A stretch of DNA of 64,000 bases from Cupriavidus pauculus (GCF_022179805.1 NZ_BPUO01000001.1:62001-126000); one strand, 5' to 3'; shown: positions 16,937-27,231, counted from the first letter of the stretch. Program-made: numbers and translations. The notes: generated by a model from the sequence alone, not told the origin.

Positions 16937-17518
16937 ATGAGCACCTTGCCTTCACCGAATTCGCCGCGCTTCCGGTTCCGCCTTGCCGCGGTACACGACT
17001 GGGGCGATATTGCCGCCGTCACCCAGCAAGCCTACGGGCAGTATGAACTGGAAATCATGGAAGATTGCCGCGCGTCGTTCCAGCGCGGCATGCAGGCCGT
17101 GCTGGCCGCCAAGGACAATCCCGACATGGAGTGGTGGGTCGCGGAAACCGATCACGGCATCAGCGGTGCCGTGCTGTTCTGCCATCCGGGCGCCACGCTG
17201 CCAGCGCTGGACGGTTCCACGATCACGCTGACCCAGCCCGAAGCACGCCTGTTGTCCGTCAGCCCTCAGGCGCGCGGCCTGGGCCTGGGCAAGCGGCTGA
17301 TGCAGATCTGCATCCAGCGCGCGCGCGACATCGGCGCCCAGGCGCTGATCTGCCGCACCATGCCCGAGATGGATTCCGCCATCAAGCTCTGCGAGCATGC
17401 GGGGTTCGAGAAACGGACCGAAGCCGGATCGCACCACGGCGCCATGGCGCGGATGATCGACTACGTCTATCCGATCACGGCCGAGGACGCCGCGACGCCG
17501 CCCCCACCCGCTGCCTGA
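16937..17518 (+). CDS. GNAT-family N-acetyltransferase
   Basis: This 193-residue acyl-CoA-dependent transferase has an unknown acceptor. The frame is open from 16877, but I start at the ATG at 16937 (MSTLPSPNSPRF) because the residues before it look random. The acetyl-CoA-binding loop is LSVSPQARGLGLGKRLMQ in the middle, followed by the usual C-terminal helix and strand (IKLCEHAGFEKR). The start has no strong ribosome site. A small hairpin (CTGAAGC/GCTTCAG, 17515-17534) spans its stop and that of the convergent ispF. Confidence 0.85.
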   Translation: MSTLPSPNSPRFRFRLAAVHDWGDIAAVTQQAYGQYELEIMEDCRASFQRGMQAVLAAKDNPDMEWWVAETDHGISGAVLFCHPGATLPALDGSTITLTQPEARLLSVSPQARGLGLGKRLMQICIQRARDIGAQALICRTMPEMDSAIKLCEHAGFEKRTEAGSHHGAMARMIDYVYPITAEDAATPPPPAA

Positions 17519-17530
17519 AGCCTTAGCGCT

Positions 17531-18037
17531 TCAGTCCTGAACGTCAGCCGTGCGGCGGTAGATCAGTACCGCCGCCTGCGCGACGATGCCCTCTTCCTTG
17601 CCCTCGAACCCGAGCTTCTCGTTGGTCTTGGCCTTGACGTTGCAATGGGTGACGGGCAGGCCCAGGTCTTCGGCCAGGTTGGCCACCATGCCGGCGATGT
17701 GAGGCGCTAGCTTGGGACGCTGCGCGATCACCGTTGCATCGACATTGCCGATCTCGAAACCGGCCGCGCGCACGCGGCGCGCGGCCTCGCGCAGCAGCAC
17801 GCGGCTGTCGGCGCCCTTGAAGTCGGGGTCGGTATCGGGGAAATGGCGGCCGATATCGCCCAGCGCGGCGGCGCCGAACAGCGCATCCGTCACGGCATGC
17901 AGCAATGCGTCGGCATCGGAATGGCCCAGCAGGCCGCGATCATGCGGAATATCGACGCCGCCGAGAATCAGCTTGCGCCCAGCCACCAGCGCGTGCACGT
18001 CATAACCCTGGCCTACGCGAAAATCGAACGGATTCAA
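17531..18037 (-). CDS. ispF: 2-C-methyl-D-erythritol 2,4-cyclodiphosphate synthase IspF
   Basis: IspF forms the cyclic diphosphate intermediate of the MEP isoprenoid pathway. Zn-site and active-site motifs are intact: GQGYDVHAL (Asp and His), [31 protein letters not shown], and the C-terminal [15 protein letters not shown]. The family begins xNPFDxRVGQG, and here that position is a TTG at 18037 (168 aa) with AGGAG five bases upstream, so I call a rare TTG start. The longer open frame up to 18286 is the antisense-like tail of ispD. It follows ispD by 23 bases in one operon. Confidence 0.93.
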   Translation of the reverse strand: MNPFDFRVGQGYDVHALVAGRKLILGGVDIPHDRGLLGHSDADALLHAVTDALFGAAALGDIGRHFPDTDPDFKGADSRVLLREAARRVRAAGFEIGNVDATVIAQRPKLAPHIAGMVANLAEDLGLPVTHCNVKAKTNEKLGFEGKEEGIVAQAAVLIYRRTADVQD

Positions 18038-18060
18038 AACGACTCCTTGCAAAATTGGAT

Positions 18061-18795
18061 TCAGGACGACGGCTGGCCCGTACGCAGCAACACATCCGCC
18101 AGCGCAAAGTCTTCCGGGTAAGTCACCTTGAAATTGCGCAGCGAGCCATTGACCAGCCGCGGATGCAGGCCCAGCCGCTCGATGGCGCTGGCCTCGTCGG
18201 TCACCACGGCACCGGCTGCCATGGCGTCTTCCAGCGCATGGCGCAGTACGCCGATGCGGAACATTTGTGGCGTCTGCGCCTGCCACAGCCCTTCGCGCGG
18301 CACCGTGCCGCCGATCCGCGTGCCGGCGTCGGCGCGCTTGAGGGTATCGGGCACGGGCACGGCCAGGATGCCGCCGATCGGCTCGCTGGCCGTGTCGTCG
18401 GACTCCACCGCGCGCACCAGCGTGTCGATCATCGCCGTGGTCAGGCCCGGGCGCGCGGCGTCGTGGACCAGCACCCAGTCGGTATCCACCGCACCCAGCG
18501 TCGCCAGGTGATGCAGGCCAGCCAGCACCGAGGCATGGCGGGAATCGCCGCCCACGAACGCGGTATCGAAGCGCAGCCCGGCAAACGCCTGCGCGCCGAA
18601 CCGTGATTCCAGCGGCATGTCGTCGGGCGCCAGCACCAGCGCCGTGGCGCTGATGGCGTCGCTGGCGGAAAACGCGGCCAGCGCGAACCAGAGCATCGGC
18701 CGGCCGGCCACGGTCTGGTACTGCTTCTGCACGGCGCCACCGGCGCGGCTGCCGGTACCGGCACAGGGAATCAGGGCGAATCGTCGATCGGACAC
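18061..18795 (-). CDS. ispD: 2-C-methyl-D-erythritol 4-phosphate cytidylyltransferase IspD
   Basis: IspD couples CTP to methylerythritol phosphate in the MEP pathway. I start at the GTG at 18795 (244 aa). It places the nucleotide-binding motif [14 protein letters not shown] at residues 6-19, then [14 protein letters not shown], as expected; the frame beyond is not family-like. Later motifs VHDAARP and PQMFR are present. The reading frame is complete. ispD and ispF form a two-gene operon divergent from mfd. Confidence 0.93.
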   Translation of the reverse strand: MSDRRFALIPCAGTGSRAGGAVQKQYQTVAGRPMLWFALAAFSASDAISATALVLAPDDMPLESRFGAQAFAGLRFDTAFVGGDSRHASVLAGLHHLATLGAVDTDWVLVHDAARPGLTTAMIDTLVRAVESDDTASEPIGGILAVPVPDTLKRADAGTRIGGTVPREGLWQAQTPQMFRIGVLRHALEDAMAAGAVVTDEASAIERLGLHPRLVNGSLRNFKVTYPEDFALADVLLRTGQPSS

Positions 18796-18851
18796 AGGTT
18801 TGGGGGCCTTTGAATATTTGGCACGGCCAGCGGGCCGGCCGGAGCGCATTC

Positions 18852-18857
18852 TATAAT
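18852..18857 (+). promoter_or_regulatory. -10 element (TATAAT) upstream of mfd
   Basis: A consensus TATAAT lies in the gap between divergent ispD and mfd. No good -35 element is visible at 16-18 bases upstream, so the call rests on the -10 alone. Confidence 0.45.
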
Positions 18858-18980
18858 ACGGCCCTCGCCCGCCGCCATGACTCCGAGCATGGCGTGACGG
18901 ACATGACCGACATCCCTGCCCGTGGCATGCCTTTCGCATGTGCCGGCGGGGTGCCGTCATTTTTGCGCCCACTGCTGCCA

Positions 18981-21900
18981 ATGCCTGACACCGCTACCGC
19001 ATTCCCCTTTGCCAACCTGCCGCTGATCAAGCCTGGCTTGCGCCATGCCGTGAGCGGTCTCACGGGTTCCGCCGACGCGCTGGCGGTTGCCGCCTACGCG
19101 CGCCAGCATCGTGGCAGCGTGCCGATGGTGGCCGTGGTCTGCGCCAATGCCATGGACGCGCAGCGGCTGGCCGAGGAAATTCCCTGGTTTGCCCCCGAAC
19201 TGCGCGTGCGCCTGCTGCCGGACTGGGAAACCCTGCCCTACGACAGCTTCTCGCCGCACCAGGACCTGGTGTCCGAGCGCCTGGCCACGCTGCACGACAT
19301 CCAGGGTGGCCAGTGCGACGTGATGATCGTGCCGGCGTCGACGGCGCTCTATCGCCTGGCGCCGCCGTCGTTCCTGGCCGCGTACACATTCTTCTTCAAG
19401 CAGGGCGAGAAGCTCGACGAATCCGCGCTCAAGGCGCAGTTCACGCTGGCCGGCTACGAGCACGTAAGCGCCGTGATGCGCCCGGGCGAATACAGCGTGC
19501 GCGGCGGCCTGATCGACCTGTACCCGATGGGTTCGGCGCTGCCGTACCGGATCGACCTGTTCGGCGACGAGATCGAAACCATCCGGGCGTTCGATCCTGA
19601 TTCACAGCGCAGTCTGTACCCGGTCAAGGAAGTGCGCCTGCTGCCGGGCCGCGAGTTTCCGCTGGACGAGCCCGCGCGCACCGCGTTCCGGGGCCGCTGG
19701 CGTGAAGTCTTCGAAGGCGATCCGACAAAGTCGCCGATCTACAAGGACATCGGCAACGGCGTGCCGTCCGCCGGCATCGAGTACTACCTGCCGCTGTTCT
19801 TCGAAGAGAGCGCCACGCTGTTCGACTACCTGCCGGCCGGCACGCAGATGGCATTCGCAGGCGACATCGAGGATGCGATCCGGCGCTTCTGGGCTGATAC
19901 CACGCAGCGCTACACGTTCATGCGGCACGACCGCGAACGCCCGCTGCTGCCGCCGGCCGACCTGTTCCTGTCGGCAGACCAGTTCTTCATCGGCGCCAAG
20001 CCGCTGGCGCGCCTGGTGCTGCAGCGCGAACCGGCCAATGCCGACGCTCCCGCATTCACGGCCGCGCTGCCCGACGTCTCGGTCAATCGCCGTGCCGAGG
20101 ATCCGCTGGTCAACCTGGAAGCCTTGCTGCTGAACAAGGCCACGCGCGTGCTGATGTGCGCCGATTCCGCTGGCCGGCGCGAAACGCTGATGCAGCTCTT
20201 TGCCGAAAGCGGGCTGCGGCCGATGGTGGTGGACGACTTTGCCGCGTTCCAGGCCGGCGATTCGCATTTCTCGATCGTGGTGGCGCCGCTGCAGAGCGGC
20301 TTTGCGCTGCCGTCCGCGCAGTACGCGTTCATCACCGAGAACGAGCTGTACGCGGGCACCACGCGCCGCGCGGGCCGCCGCAAGCAGGAACAGGCCAGCA
20401 CCGTCGACGCCATGGTGCGCGACCTGGCCGAACTCAAGATCGGCGACCCCGTGGTGCACAGCGAGCACGGCATCGGCCGCTACCAGGGGCTGGTGACGCT
20501 GGACATGGGCCAGGGCGACGAGGAATTCCTGCACCTGGACTATGACCGGGGCAGCAAGCTCTACGTGCCCGTGCACCAGTTGCACGTGATCTCGCGTTAC
20601 TCGGGTGCCGATCCCGATACCGCGCCGCTGCATTCGCTGGGCACCGGCCAGTGGGACAAGGCCAAGCGCCGCGCCGCGCAGCAGATCCGCGATACGGCAG
20701 CCGAGCTGCTGAACCTGTACGCGCGGCGCGCGTTGCGCCAGGGTTTCGCCTTCCCGCTGCAGCCCAAGGACTACGAGACGTTTGCCGAAAGCTTCGGTTT
20801 CGAGGAAACGCCGGACCAGGCGGCCGCCATCTCGGCCGTGATCGCCGACATGACATCGGGCAAGCCGATGGACCGACTGGTGTGCGGCGACGTGGGCTTC
20901 GGCAAGACCGAGGTGGCGCTGCGCGCCGCGTTCGTGGCGGTGCTGGGCGGCAAGCAGGTAGCGATGCTCGCGCCCACCACGCTGCTGGCCGAACAGCATT
21001 TCCAAACGCTGTCCGACCGCTTTGCCGAATGGCCGGTGCGCATCGTGGAACTGTCGCGCTTCAAGACGAAGAAGGAAATCGACGCGGCCATCAAGCAGAT
21101 CAACGAAGGCACGGTCGACATCGTGATCGGCACGCACAAGCTGCTCTCCGACGAGGTGAAGTTCCAGCGCCTGGGCCTGGTTATCATCGACGAGGAACAC
21201 CGCTTCGGGGTACGCCAGAAGGAAGCGCTGAAGACGCTGCGCGCCGAGGTGGACGTGCTGACGCTGACCGCCACGCCGATTCCGCGCACGCTGGGCATGG
21301 CGCTGGAAGGACTGCGCGATTTCTCGGTCATCGCCACGGCGCCGCAGAAGCGGCTGGCCATCAAGACGTTTGTGCGGCGCGAGGAAGACGGCGTGATGCG
21401 CGAAGCCATCCTGCGCGAGCTGAAGCGCGGCGGGCAGGTGTACTTCCTGCACAACGAGGTGGAAACGATCGAGAACAAGCGCGCCAAGCTGGCCGAACTG
21501 GTGCCCGAGGCGCGTATCGCCGTGGCGCACGGCCAGATGCACGAGCGCGAGCTGGAACGCGTGATGCGCGACTTCGTGGCGCGGCGCGACAACATCCTGC
21601 TCTGCACGACGATCATCGAGACCGGCATCGACGTGCCTACCGCCAACACGATCCTGATCCATCGTGCCGACCGCTTCGGGCTGGCGCAGTTGCATCAGCT
21701 ACGCGGGCGCGTGGGCCGCAGCCATCACCAGGCCTACGCCTACCTGCTGGTGCACGACGTAGACGGCCTGACCAAGCAGGCGCAGCGCCGCTTGGAGGCT
21801 ATCCAGCAGATGGAAGAACTGGGTTCGGGCTTCTACCTGGCCATGCACGACCTGGAAATTCGTGGCGCGGGCGAGGTGCTGGGCGACAAGCAGTCGGGCG

Positions 21901-22433
21901 AGATCCACGAGATTGGCTTCCAGCTTTACACGGACATGCTCAACGCCGCGGTCAAGTCGCTCAAGGCCGGCAAGGAACCGGACCTGATGGCGCCGCTGGC
22001 CGCCACCACCGAGATCAACCTCGGCACGCCGGCCCTGCTGCCCAACGACTACTGCGCCGATGTGCACGAGCGCCTGTCGCTGTACAAGCGACTGGCCAAC
22101 TGCGAAACAAGCGAGCGCGTGGACGATATCCAGGAAGAACTGATCGACCGCTTCGGCCGGCTGCCCGCGCAGGCGCAGGCGCTGATCGAAACGCACCGGC
22201 TGCGCATTGCCGCCGCCCCGCTGGGCGTGCGCAAGATCGACGCCGGCGAGGCCACCGTCAGCATGCAGTTCGTGCCGAACCCGCCCATCGACGCCATCCG
22301 GATCATCGACCTCGTGCAGAAGAACAAGCACATCAAGCTGGCTGGGCAGGACAAGCTGCGCATCGAAGCCAAGATGCCCGACGTGGGTGCCCGCGCGCAG
22401 ACCATCAAGCATACGTTGCGCCAACTGGCCTGA
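18981..22433 (+). CDS. mfd: Transcription-repair coupling factor Mfd
   Basis: Mfd is a DNA translocase that removes stalled RNA polymerase and recruits UvrA. I start at the ATG at 18981 ([10 protein letters not shown], 1150 aa), which matches the family length; the frame is open from 18810 but those residues do not look conserved. In order it shows the UvrB-like N-terminal modules ([36 protein letters not shown]) and the RNA-polymerase-interacting domain ([14 protein letters not shown]). The RecG-like motor follows, with Walker [10 protein letters not shown], the IIDEEHRFG box and [11 protein letters not shown], and then the C-terminal autoinhibitory domain. All motor motifs are intact. Confidence 0.97.
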   Translation: MPDTATAFPFANLPLIKPGLRHAVSGLTGSADALAVAAYARQHRGSVPMVAVVCANAMDAQRLAEEIPWFAPELRVRLLPDWETLPYDSFSPHQDLVSERLATLHDIQGGQCDVMIVPASTALYRLAPPSFLAAYTFFFKQGEKLDESALKAQFTLAGYEHVSAVMRPGEYSVRGGLIDLYPMGSALPYRIDLFGDEIETIRAFDPDSQRSLYPVKEVRLLPGREFPLDEPARTAFRGRWREVFEGDPTKSPIYKDIGNGVPSAGIEYYLPLFFEESATLFDYLPAGTQMAFAGDIEDAIRRFWADTTQRYTFMRHDRERPLLPPADLFLSADQFFIGAKPLARLVLQREPANADAPAFTAALPDVSVNRRAEDPLVNLEALLLNKATRVLMCADSAGRRETLMQLFAESGLRPMVVDDFAAFQAGDSHFSIVVAPLQSGFALPSAQYAFITENELYAGTTRRAGRRKQEQASTVDAMVRDLAELKIGDPVVHSEHGIGRYQGLVTLDMGQGDEEFLHLDYDRGSKLYVPVHQLHVISRYSGADPDTAPLHSLGTGQWDKAKRRAAQQIRDTAAELLNLYARRALRQGFAFPLQPKDYETFAESFGFEETPDQAAAISAVIADMTSGKPMDRLVCGDVGFGKTEVALRAAFVAVLGGKQVAMLAPTTLLAEQHFQTLSDRFAEWPVRIVELSRFKTKKEIDAAIKQINEGTVDIVIGTHKLLSDEVKFQRLGLVIIDEEHRFGVRQKEALKTLRAEVDVLTLTATPIPRTLGMALEGLRDFSVIATAPQKRLAIKTFVRREEDGVMREAILRELKRGGQVYFLHNEVETIENKRAKLAELVPEARIAVAHGQMHERELERVMRDFVARRDNILLCTTIIETGIDVPTANTILIHRADRFGLAQLHQLRGRVGRSHHQAYAYLLVHDVDGLTKQAQRRLEAIQQMEELGSGFYLAMHDLEIRGAGEVLGDKQSGEIHEIGFQLYTDMLNAAVKSLKAGKEPDLMAPLAATTEINLGTPALLPNDYCADVHERLSLYKRLANCETSERVDDIQEELIDRFGRLPAQAQALIETHRLRIAAAPLGVRKIDAGEATVSMQFVPNPPIDAIRIIDLVQKNKHIKLAGQDKLRIEAKMPDVGARAQTIKHTLRQLA

Positions 22434-22489
22434 TGACACGGACGGGTGTACGATCACATCCTTGACGAATCAATTGTTTTTGCCATCTC

Positions 22490-23701
22490 ATGCAAGCTGC
22501 CGCCGACACCCGAACCGCCCAACATGACGCCCCGCAACGCGGCAGCGCGTTGGACTGGACCCAGCGCCTGGTGTCGTACGACACCACGTCGCGCCATTCG
22601 AACCTGGGCCTGATCGAGTCCGTTCGCGATCATTTCCTGGCCAAGGGCCTGCGCCCCCACCTGAGCTACAACCCGCAGGGCGACAAGGCCAACCTGTTCG
22701 TGACAATTCCTGCGGCAAACGGCGCCACCGACGGTGGCATCGTGCTGTCCGGCCACACCGACGTGGTGCCCGTGGACGGCCAGAATTGGACCACCGACCC
22801 GTTCAAGCCCGTGATCCGCGACGGCAAGCTCTATGGGCGCGGCACCTGCGACATGAAGGGATTCATCGGCGCCAGCCTGGCGCTGCTGCCGACCATCCTG
22901 GAAGCGAAGCTGCGCGAGCCGGTGCACTACGCGCTGTCGTTCGACGAGGAAATCGGCTGCATGGGCGCGCCCTACCTGCTGGCGGAGCTGCGTGACCGCG
23001 GCGTACTGCCGGCGGGCTGCATCGTGGGTGAGCCCACCAGCATGCGCGTGATCGTGGCGCACAAGGGCATCAACGCCTACCGCTGCTGCGTGAAAGGCCA
23101 GGCCGCGCATTCGTCGCTGACCCCGAAGGGCGTGAACGCCATCGAATACGCCGCACGCCTGATCTGCTACATCCGCGACATCGCCGACGAGTTCAAGGCC
23201 AACGGCCCGTACGACCGCGCCTTCGACGTGCCGTTCACCACGGCGTCCACCGGCACGATCCAGGGCGGCATCGCGCTGAACACGATCCCGGCCGAATGCG
23301 AGTTCGTGTTCGAATTCCGCAACCTGCCCGGCGTGGACCCGGAAGCCATCCTGGCGCGCATCCAGAAGTACGTGAACGATGTGCTGCTGCCGAAGATGCA
23401 CGCCGAACACGTGGATGCTGGCATGGCCATCAGCAAGATCGCCGCGGCGCCGTCGCTCGATGCAGCCGAATCGGACGCCATCACGCAGCTCGTGCGCGCA
23501 CTGACCGCCGATCGCGATACAAACAAGGTGGCCTACGGCACCGAAGCCGGCCTGTTCCAGCGCGCTGGAATCCCGGCCGTGGTGTGCGGCCCCGGCGACA
23601 TCCAGCAGGCGCACAAGCCCGACGAGTTCGTGGCGCTGGATCAACTGGCCGCCTGCGAGGCGTTCCTGCACAAGGTTGTGGACAGCCTGCGCGTGGCCTG
23701 A
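22490..23701 (+). CDS. argE: Acetylornithine deacetylase ArgE
   Basis: This 403-residue M20 metallopeptidase-fold enzyme removes the acetyl group from N-acetylornithine in arginine synthesis. Metal and catalytic motifs are present: LSGHTDVVPVDGQ, GRGTCDMKGF, the catalytic Glu in SFDEEIGCMG, VGEPTSM, and the final metal His in AHKPDEFV. It lies 56 bases after mfd in the same direction. Some M20 members of this subtype act on other acylated amino acids, but the match to ArgE of beta-proteobacteria is good. Confidence 0.92.
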   Translation: MQAAADTRTAQHDAPQRGSALDWTQRLVSYDTTSRHSNLGLIESVRDHFLAKGLRPHLSYNPQGDKANLFVTIPAANGATDGGIVLSGHTDVVPVDGQNWTTDPFKPVIRDGKLYGRGTCDMKGFIGASLALLPTILEAKLREPVHYALSFDEEIGCMGAPYLLAELRDRGVLPAGCIVGEPTSMRVIVAHKGINAYRCCVKGQAAHSSLTPKGVNAIEYAARLICYIRDIADEFKANGPYDRAFDVPFTTASTGTIQGGIALNTIPAECEFVFEFRNLPGVDPEAILARIQKYVNDVLLPKMHAEHVDAGMAISKIAAAPSLDAAESDAITQLVRALTADRDTNKVAYGTEAGLFQRAGIPAVVCGPGDIQQAHKPDEFVALDQLAACEAFLHKVVDSLRVA

Positions 23702-23782
23702 TTTGCCAGCACGGGAAGGGGGCGCGGGCTGCTGGCGCAGTACAATACCGCCCTTCCCTGCATCGCCCTCTTTCCCGCCGTC

Positions 23783-24637
23783 ATGCCCCTGATTCTCCAG
23801 AGCCTGTCCCCGCTGTCCGACGCCGACCTCGACGCCGTGCGCGCGGTAGCCAACGCCCCCGACCTCGCGCTGCGCACCGACACCGTGGCTGCCGCAGACC
23901 ACTGCGATCCGCTGACCCCGGCCCTGCGCGATGCCCTGGACCAGACCTGTGGCGCACGCGGCATCGACTGGGCAGTGGTGCCGGCGGGCCGCAAGCTGTC
24001 GGACTTCCGCCTGGTGGCGATGGACATGGACTCGACGCTGATCACGATCGAGTGCATCGACGAGATTGCCGACTTCTGCGGGCTCAAGGCCGAGGTCTCG
24101 GCCATTACCGAAGCCGCGATGCGCGGCGAAATCACCGATTTCAATGAAAGCCTGCGTCGCCGCGTGGCGCTGCTGAAGGGCCTGGATGCCAGCGTGCTCG
24201 ATCGCGTCTACGCCGAGCGCCTGAAGCTGTCGCCGGGCGCCGAGCGCATGCTGCAGGCAGTGCAGGCGCTGGGCATGAAGACGCTGCTGGTGTCAGGCGG
24301 CTTCGTGCATTTCACCGACCAGCTCAAGCCGCGCCTGAAACTCGACTTCACGCGGGCCAATATGCTGGAGATCGTCGACGGCAACCTGACCGGCAACGTG
24401 GTGGGCGAGATCGTCAATGCCGACGTGAAGGCCCGTACCGTGCGCGAAGTCTGCGAGCAGATCGGTGCCGATCCTTCGCAGGCCATCGTGATGGGCGACG
24501 GGTCCAACGACCTCAAAATGATGGCCGTGGCCGGCCTGTCCGTGGCATTCCGGGCCAAACCCGTTGTGCGAGCCCAGGCCAGCGTCGCCTTCAACCACGT
24601 GGGACTGGACGGCCTGCTAAACCTGTTCCCGCACTGA
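23783..24637 (+). CDS. serB: Phosphoserine phosphatase SerB
   Basis: SerB performs the last step of serine synthesis. It is a 284-residue HAD-family enzyme with a short N-terminal regulatory part, then the catalytic Asp motif DMDSTLITIECIDEIADF, the motif II region LLVSGGF and the motif III/IV segment GDGSNDLKMMAVAG. A -10-like TACAAT lies at 23741-23746, flanked by GGGAAGGG and CCCTTCCC arms. A hairpin follows the stop. Confidence 0.95.
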   Translation: MPLILQSLSPLSDADLDAVRAVANAPDLALRTDTVAAADHCDPLTPALRDALDQTCGARGIDWAVVPAGRKLSDFRLVAMDMDSTLITIECIDEIADFCGLKAEVSAITEAAMRGEITDFNESLRRRVALLKGLDASVLDRVYAERLKLSPGAERMLQAVQALGMKTLLVSGGFVHFTDQLKPRLKLDFTRANMLEIVDGNLTGNVVGEIVNADVKARTVREVCEQIGADPSQAIVMGDGSNDLKMMAVAGLSVAFRAKPVVRAQASVAFNHVGLDGLLNLFPH

Positions 24638-24662
24638 GCGTCGACACCGATCCCGCACTACT

Positions 24663-24690
24663 AGCCCGCCGATGCCGTCGGCGGGCTTGC
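24663..24690 (+). terminator. Hairpin after serB
   Basis: A 10-bp stem, AGCCCGCCGA (24663-24672) with TCGGCGGGCT (24678-24687), loop TGCCG, starts 26 bases after the serB stop. The tail is only weakly T-rich. Confidence 0.6.
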
Positions 24691-24827
24691 CTTCCCCGCC
24701 TTTCTGCCCCGCCCCACGCGCCGCCTCGCGCACATCCGCACACTTCGCGGCATCTGTCACATTACATTTTCGTCATTGGCATTTCGGCTGCAAACGTCCC
24801 GCAATGCGACATAAGGTCTTGATTTCC

Positions 24828-24857
24828 TTGTGAAATCAAATGCGAATCATTATTATT
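24828..24857 (+). promoter_or_regulatory. Promoter with overlapping Fur box, upstream of the PepSY operon
   Basis: TTGTGA (24828-24833) and TATTAT (24851-24856) are 17 bases apart. The 19-base segment AATGCGAATCATTATTATT (24839-24857) matches the beta-proteobacterial Fur box AATGAGAATCATTATCATT at all but two positions. The Fur site covers the -10 element, so iron-bound Fur should block transcription. The region is far more AT-rich than the rest of the window. Confidence 0.8.
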
Positions 24858-24898
24858 ATTTCTTTCCCGCAATCCAGACCTTTCCGGTAATCCGACGC

Positions 24899-25210
24899 AT
24901 GCAGGCGTTAGCCGTATTTCTCTCCCTGGCCGCAGCCGCGTGCCTGTATCTTTCCGCGCCCAACCAGGTGCTTTGCGTGGATGCCGACAACAACGGCCGC
25001 GCCCCGTTGCCGCCGCGCCTGCTGTTCTGGCTGGGCATCGCCCTCGCCATTGGTGGCACCTGGCTCATGAGCATTCCCGAAGGCTGGCCCGTGGCCATTG
25101 CCGCCACGCTCGTCACGCTGACCTGCTGCCTGTCGACCTGGCCGTTCATCGGCACGTGGATCCACCACAAGCGCTATGACGACATGCCCAACGAAGGGAG
25201 CGCGTCATGA
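24899..25210 (+). CDS. Small inner-membrane protein of iron-regulated operon (DUF3325-like)
   Basis: This 103-residue protein has about three membrane helices (LAVFLSLAAAACLYLSA, LLFWLGIALAIGGTWLM, WPVAIAATLVTLTCCLSTW) and a short charged tail. An in-frame GTG at 24830 gives a longer frame, but it lies inside the promoter, so I use the ATG at 24899. It is first in a three-gene operon behind a Fur box and overlaps the next gene (ATGA). Its size and context resemble the DUF3325 proteins found beside siderophore-uptake PepSY genes. The function is unknown, and I hold the family assignment loosely. Confidence 0.75.
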   Translation: MQALAVFLSLAAAACLYLSAPNQVLCVDADNNGRAPLPPRLLFWLGIALAIGGTWLMSIPEGWPVAIAATLVTLTCCLSTWPFIGTWIHHKRYDDMPNEGSAS

Positions 25211-25497
25211 TCGGCACCAAATGGCTCGCCGGGGCATTGCTGGGCCTGCCCCTGGCCATCGCGCTTTGCACGCTTGGCATCCTGTGGCTGCCGGGCGGCT
25301 GGGAAGGCGGCGTGGTTCTGGCCATCACCCTGAGCTTCGTGCTGTGGGTGGCCATCATCAGCGCCAGCCTGATGTTCCAGACCAGCCGGGCCGCCTGGCT
25401 GTGGCTGATCGGCGGCAACCTGGCCTGCTACGGCATCCTGTGGGCGGTACGCCTGATGCACGCGATGCCGCCGGCATCGGCGGCGCTCGGCCATTGA
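25207..25497 (+). CDS. Small inner-membrane protein of iron-regulated operon (DUF3649-like)
   Basis: This 96-residue protein has roughly three membrane helices. Its ATG overlaps the stop of the upstream gene as ATGA, so translation is coupled. Size, topology and place in the operon fit the DUF3649 family that accompanies PepSY proteins in TonB-dependent iron-uptake loci. No catalytic or metal-binding motif is visible. It is followed 10 bases later by the PepSY gene. Confidence 0.75.
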   Translation: MIGTKWLAGALLGLPLAIALCTLGILWLPGGWEGGVVLAITLSFVLWVAIISASLMFQTSRAAWLWLIGGNLACYGILWAVRLMHAMPPASAALGH

Positions 25498-25507
25498 GGC
25501 AATTTGC

Positions 25508-27139
25508 ATGAAACCCAATACCATGCGCGTGTTCAACACGCTTCATACCTGGGTCGGCCTGATGGCCGGCTGGGCGCTGTTCATCGCATTCTTCGCCGGT
25601 GCGATCACCGTGTTCCACCACGAACTGCACGTCTGGCAGAACCCGGCGCGCCTGGAAGGCCGCCACGCCACCGAAGTGCACGTGGATGGGCCGGCCATCG
25701 ACGCCTTCGTGCAGAAGCTGGTAGCCGTGCATCCGGACGCCGCCAACAGCGTCTACGTGGGCCTGCCCAGCAAGGAAGAGCCGGACTTCAACGCCTACTG
25801 GCAGGACAAGGCCGGCGAATGGCACACGATGAACGGCGAGCGCCTGAATGGCGACAAGACGGCCCAGGCCAATACGTCGCTCGATCACGTGACCGGCGAG
25901 CTGTCGGCCTTCCTGAACGCCTTGCACTATTCGCTGGGCCTGGGCCTGAACGGCATGTACTTCATGGGGATCATTTCCGTGCTGTATGGCCTGGCGCTGG
26001 TGTCTGGCGTGATCCTGCATCTGCCGCGCCTGAAGAAGGACCTGTTCTCGGTGCGTCCCGGACGCAACCTCAAGCGCTTCTGGATGGACACGCACAACGT
26101 GCTTGGCCTGTTCAGCCTGCCATTCCACCTGATCTTTGCCATCACGGGCGCATTCTTCTGCCTGTCGCTGGTGATGGTCATGGTCTTCAACGTGCTGACG
26201 TTCGACGGCAAGCTGTTCGAGTCGGTGCCGCGTGTTACCAGCGCCACGCCTGAAGTCACGGCAGCGGACCGCGCGTCGCCCACCATGTCCTCGGCGCAGT
26301 TGCTCGCCATCGCACGCGAACATGGCGGCGAACGCTTCACGCCGAGCGCGATCCGCTTCCAGCGCTACGGCGACGCGAATGCCGTGGCCGAGGTGCGTGG
26401 CGACAGCGCTCGCGCGTTGGGCAACGGTGGCTCCGTGGGTATCCACGCGGCGGCCAACGAGCCCAATGCCGGCCAACTGATCGCCAACCAGACTGCTGGC
26501 GCGCGGGACACCAACCACGTGGTCTACAGCGCCATGTTCGCGCTGCACTACGGCACCTACGGCGATCTGGCGGTGCGCTTCGTGTACCTGCTGGCCGGCC
26601 TTGCCGGGGCGTTCCTGTTCTACTCCGGCAACCTGCTCTGGATCGAGACTCGACGCAAGAGCCGCCAGGCCGAACAGCCGCGCGTGCACAAGCTGCTGGC
26701 CCAGGCCACGGTCGGCGTCTGCATCGGCACCTGCATTGGCGTGGCGCTCTGCTTCCCGGCCGCGCTGCTCTGGCCCGAGCGAGCCGTCAGCTACGTCTTC
26801 TGGCCGGTGTTTGCTGCCGCCGTGGCATGGGCGCTGGTGCGCCCGCCTATCCGCGCTGCCGTAGAACTGCTCTATGTGGCAGCGCTGGCCACGCTGGCCG
26901 TGCCGGTATCGAACTGGGTGCTGACCGGCGACAATCTGTTTGCCGCTGCGCTCCACGGCCGCTGGGTCATCGCCGGGTTCGATTCGGGCGCCATCGCGAT
27001 GGCGGTCGGCTACATCGCCCTGGCCCGCGCCACGCAACGTCGCGCGCAGAACGGGCCGGCCGAGTCCGTCTGGGCGACGCGGACGGCCTCCGCCCAGGCG
27101 GCTCCGCAGGCCACCATGCGCAAGGCGGATGCGTCCTGA
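25508..27139 (+). CDS. PepSY-associated transmembrane protein (iron-uptake associated)
   Basis: This is a 543-residue inner-membrane protein with the PepSY-TM pattern. The first helix is HTWVGLMAGWALFIAFFAGAI, ending in the conserved FHHEL. Later come MYFMGIISVLYGLALVSGVILHLPRLKKD, DTHNVLGLFSLPFHLIFAITGAFF and GLAGAFLFYSGNLLW, with C-terminal helices after them. The conserved His residues in the helices are thought to hold haem or take part in reductive release of iron from siderophores in this group. Control by the upstream Fur box supports a role in iron acquisition. No TonB receptor is encoded nearby. Confidence 0.9.
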   Translation: MKPNTMRVFNTLHTWVGLMAGWALFIAFFAGAITVFHHELHVWQNPARLEGRHATEVHVDGPAIDAFVQKLVAVHPDAANSVYVGLPSKEEPDFNAYWQDKAGEWHTMNGERLNGDKTAQANTSLDHVTGELSAFLNALHYSLGLGLNGMYFMGIISVLYGLALVSGVILHLPRLKKDLFSVRPGRNLKRFWMDTHNVLGLFSLPFHLIFAITGAFFCLSLVMVMVFNVLTFDGKLFESVPRVTSATPEVTAADRASPTMSSAQLLAIAREHGGERFTPSAIRFQRYGDANAVAEVRGDSARALGNGGSVGIHAAANEPNAGQLIANQTAGARDTNHVVYSAMFALHYGTYGDLAVRFVYLLAGLAGAFLFYSGNLLWIETRRKSRQAEQPRVHKLLAQATVGVCIGTCIGVALCFPAALLWPERAVSYVFWPVFAAAVAWALVRPPIRAAVELLYVAALATLAVPVSNWVLTGDNLFAAALHGRWVIAGFDSGAIAMAVGYIALARATQRRAQNGPAESVWATRTASAQAAPQATMRKADAS

Positions 27140-27167
27140 GCGGTATCTCCGGCGTCATCCGAAACAA

Positions 27168-27198
27168 CAAAAAGCCCCGCTTCGTGCGGGGCTTTTTG
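27168..27198. terminator. Bidirectional intrinsic terminator
   Basis: CAAAAAGCCCCGC (27168-27180), loop TTCGT, GCGGGGCTTTTTG (27186-27198) forms a perfect 13-bp stem with A/T flanks. It ends the PepSY operon on the plus strand and the convergent metC-like gene on the minus strand. Confidence 0.88.
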
Positions 27199-27231
27199 TT
27201 TGGGGAACGCCTGGACGCCTGGGCAAATGGC

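Noticed and set aside
19602..21695. Minus-strand open frame of about 700 codons within mfd
   Set aside because: It is antisense to all conserved Mfd motor motifs and has no plausible start.
24830..24898. GTG start giving a longer first protein of the iron operon
   Set aside because: The GTG lies within the -35 element and the added codons translate the Fur box (HYYYFF); the ATG at 24899 is downstream of the expected transcript start.
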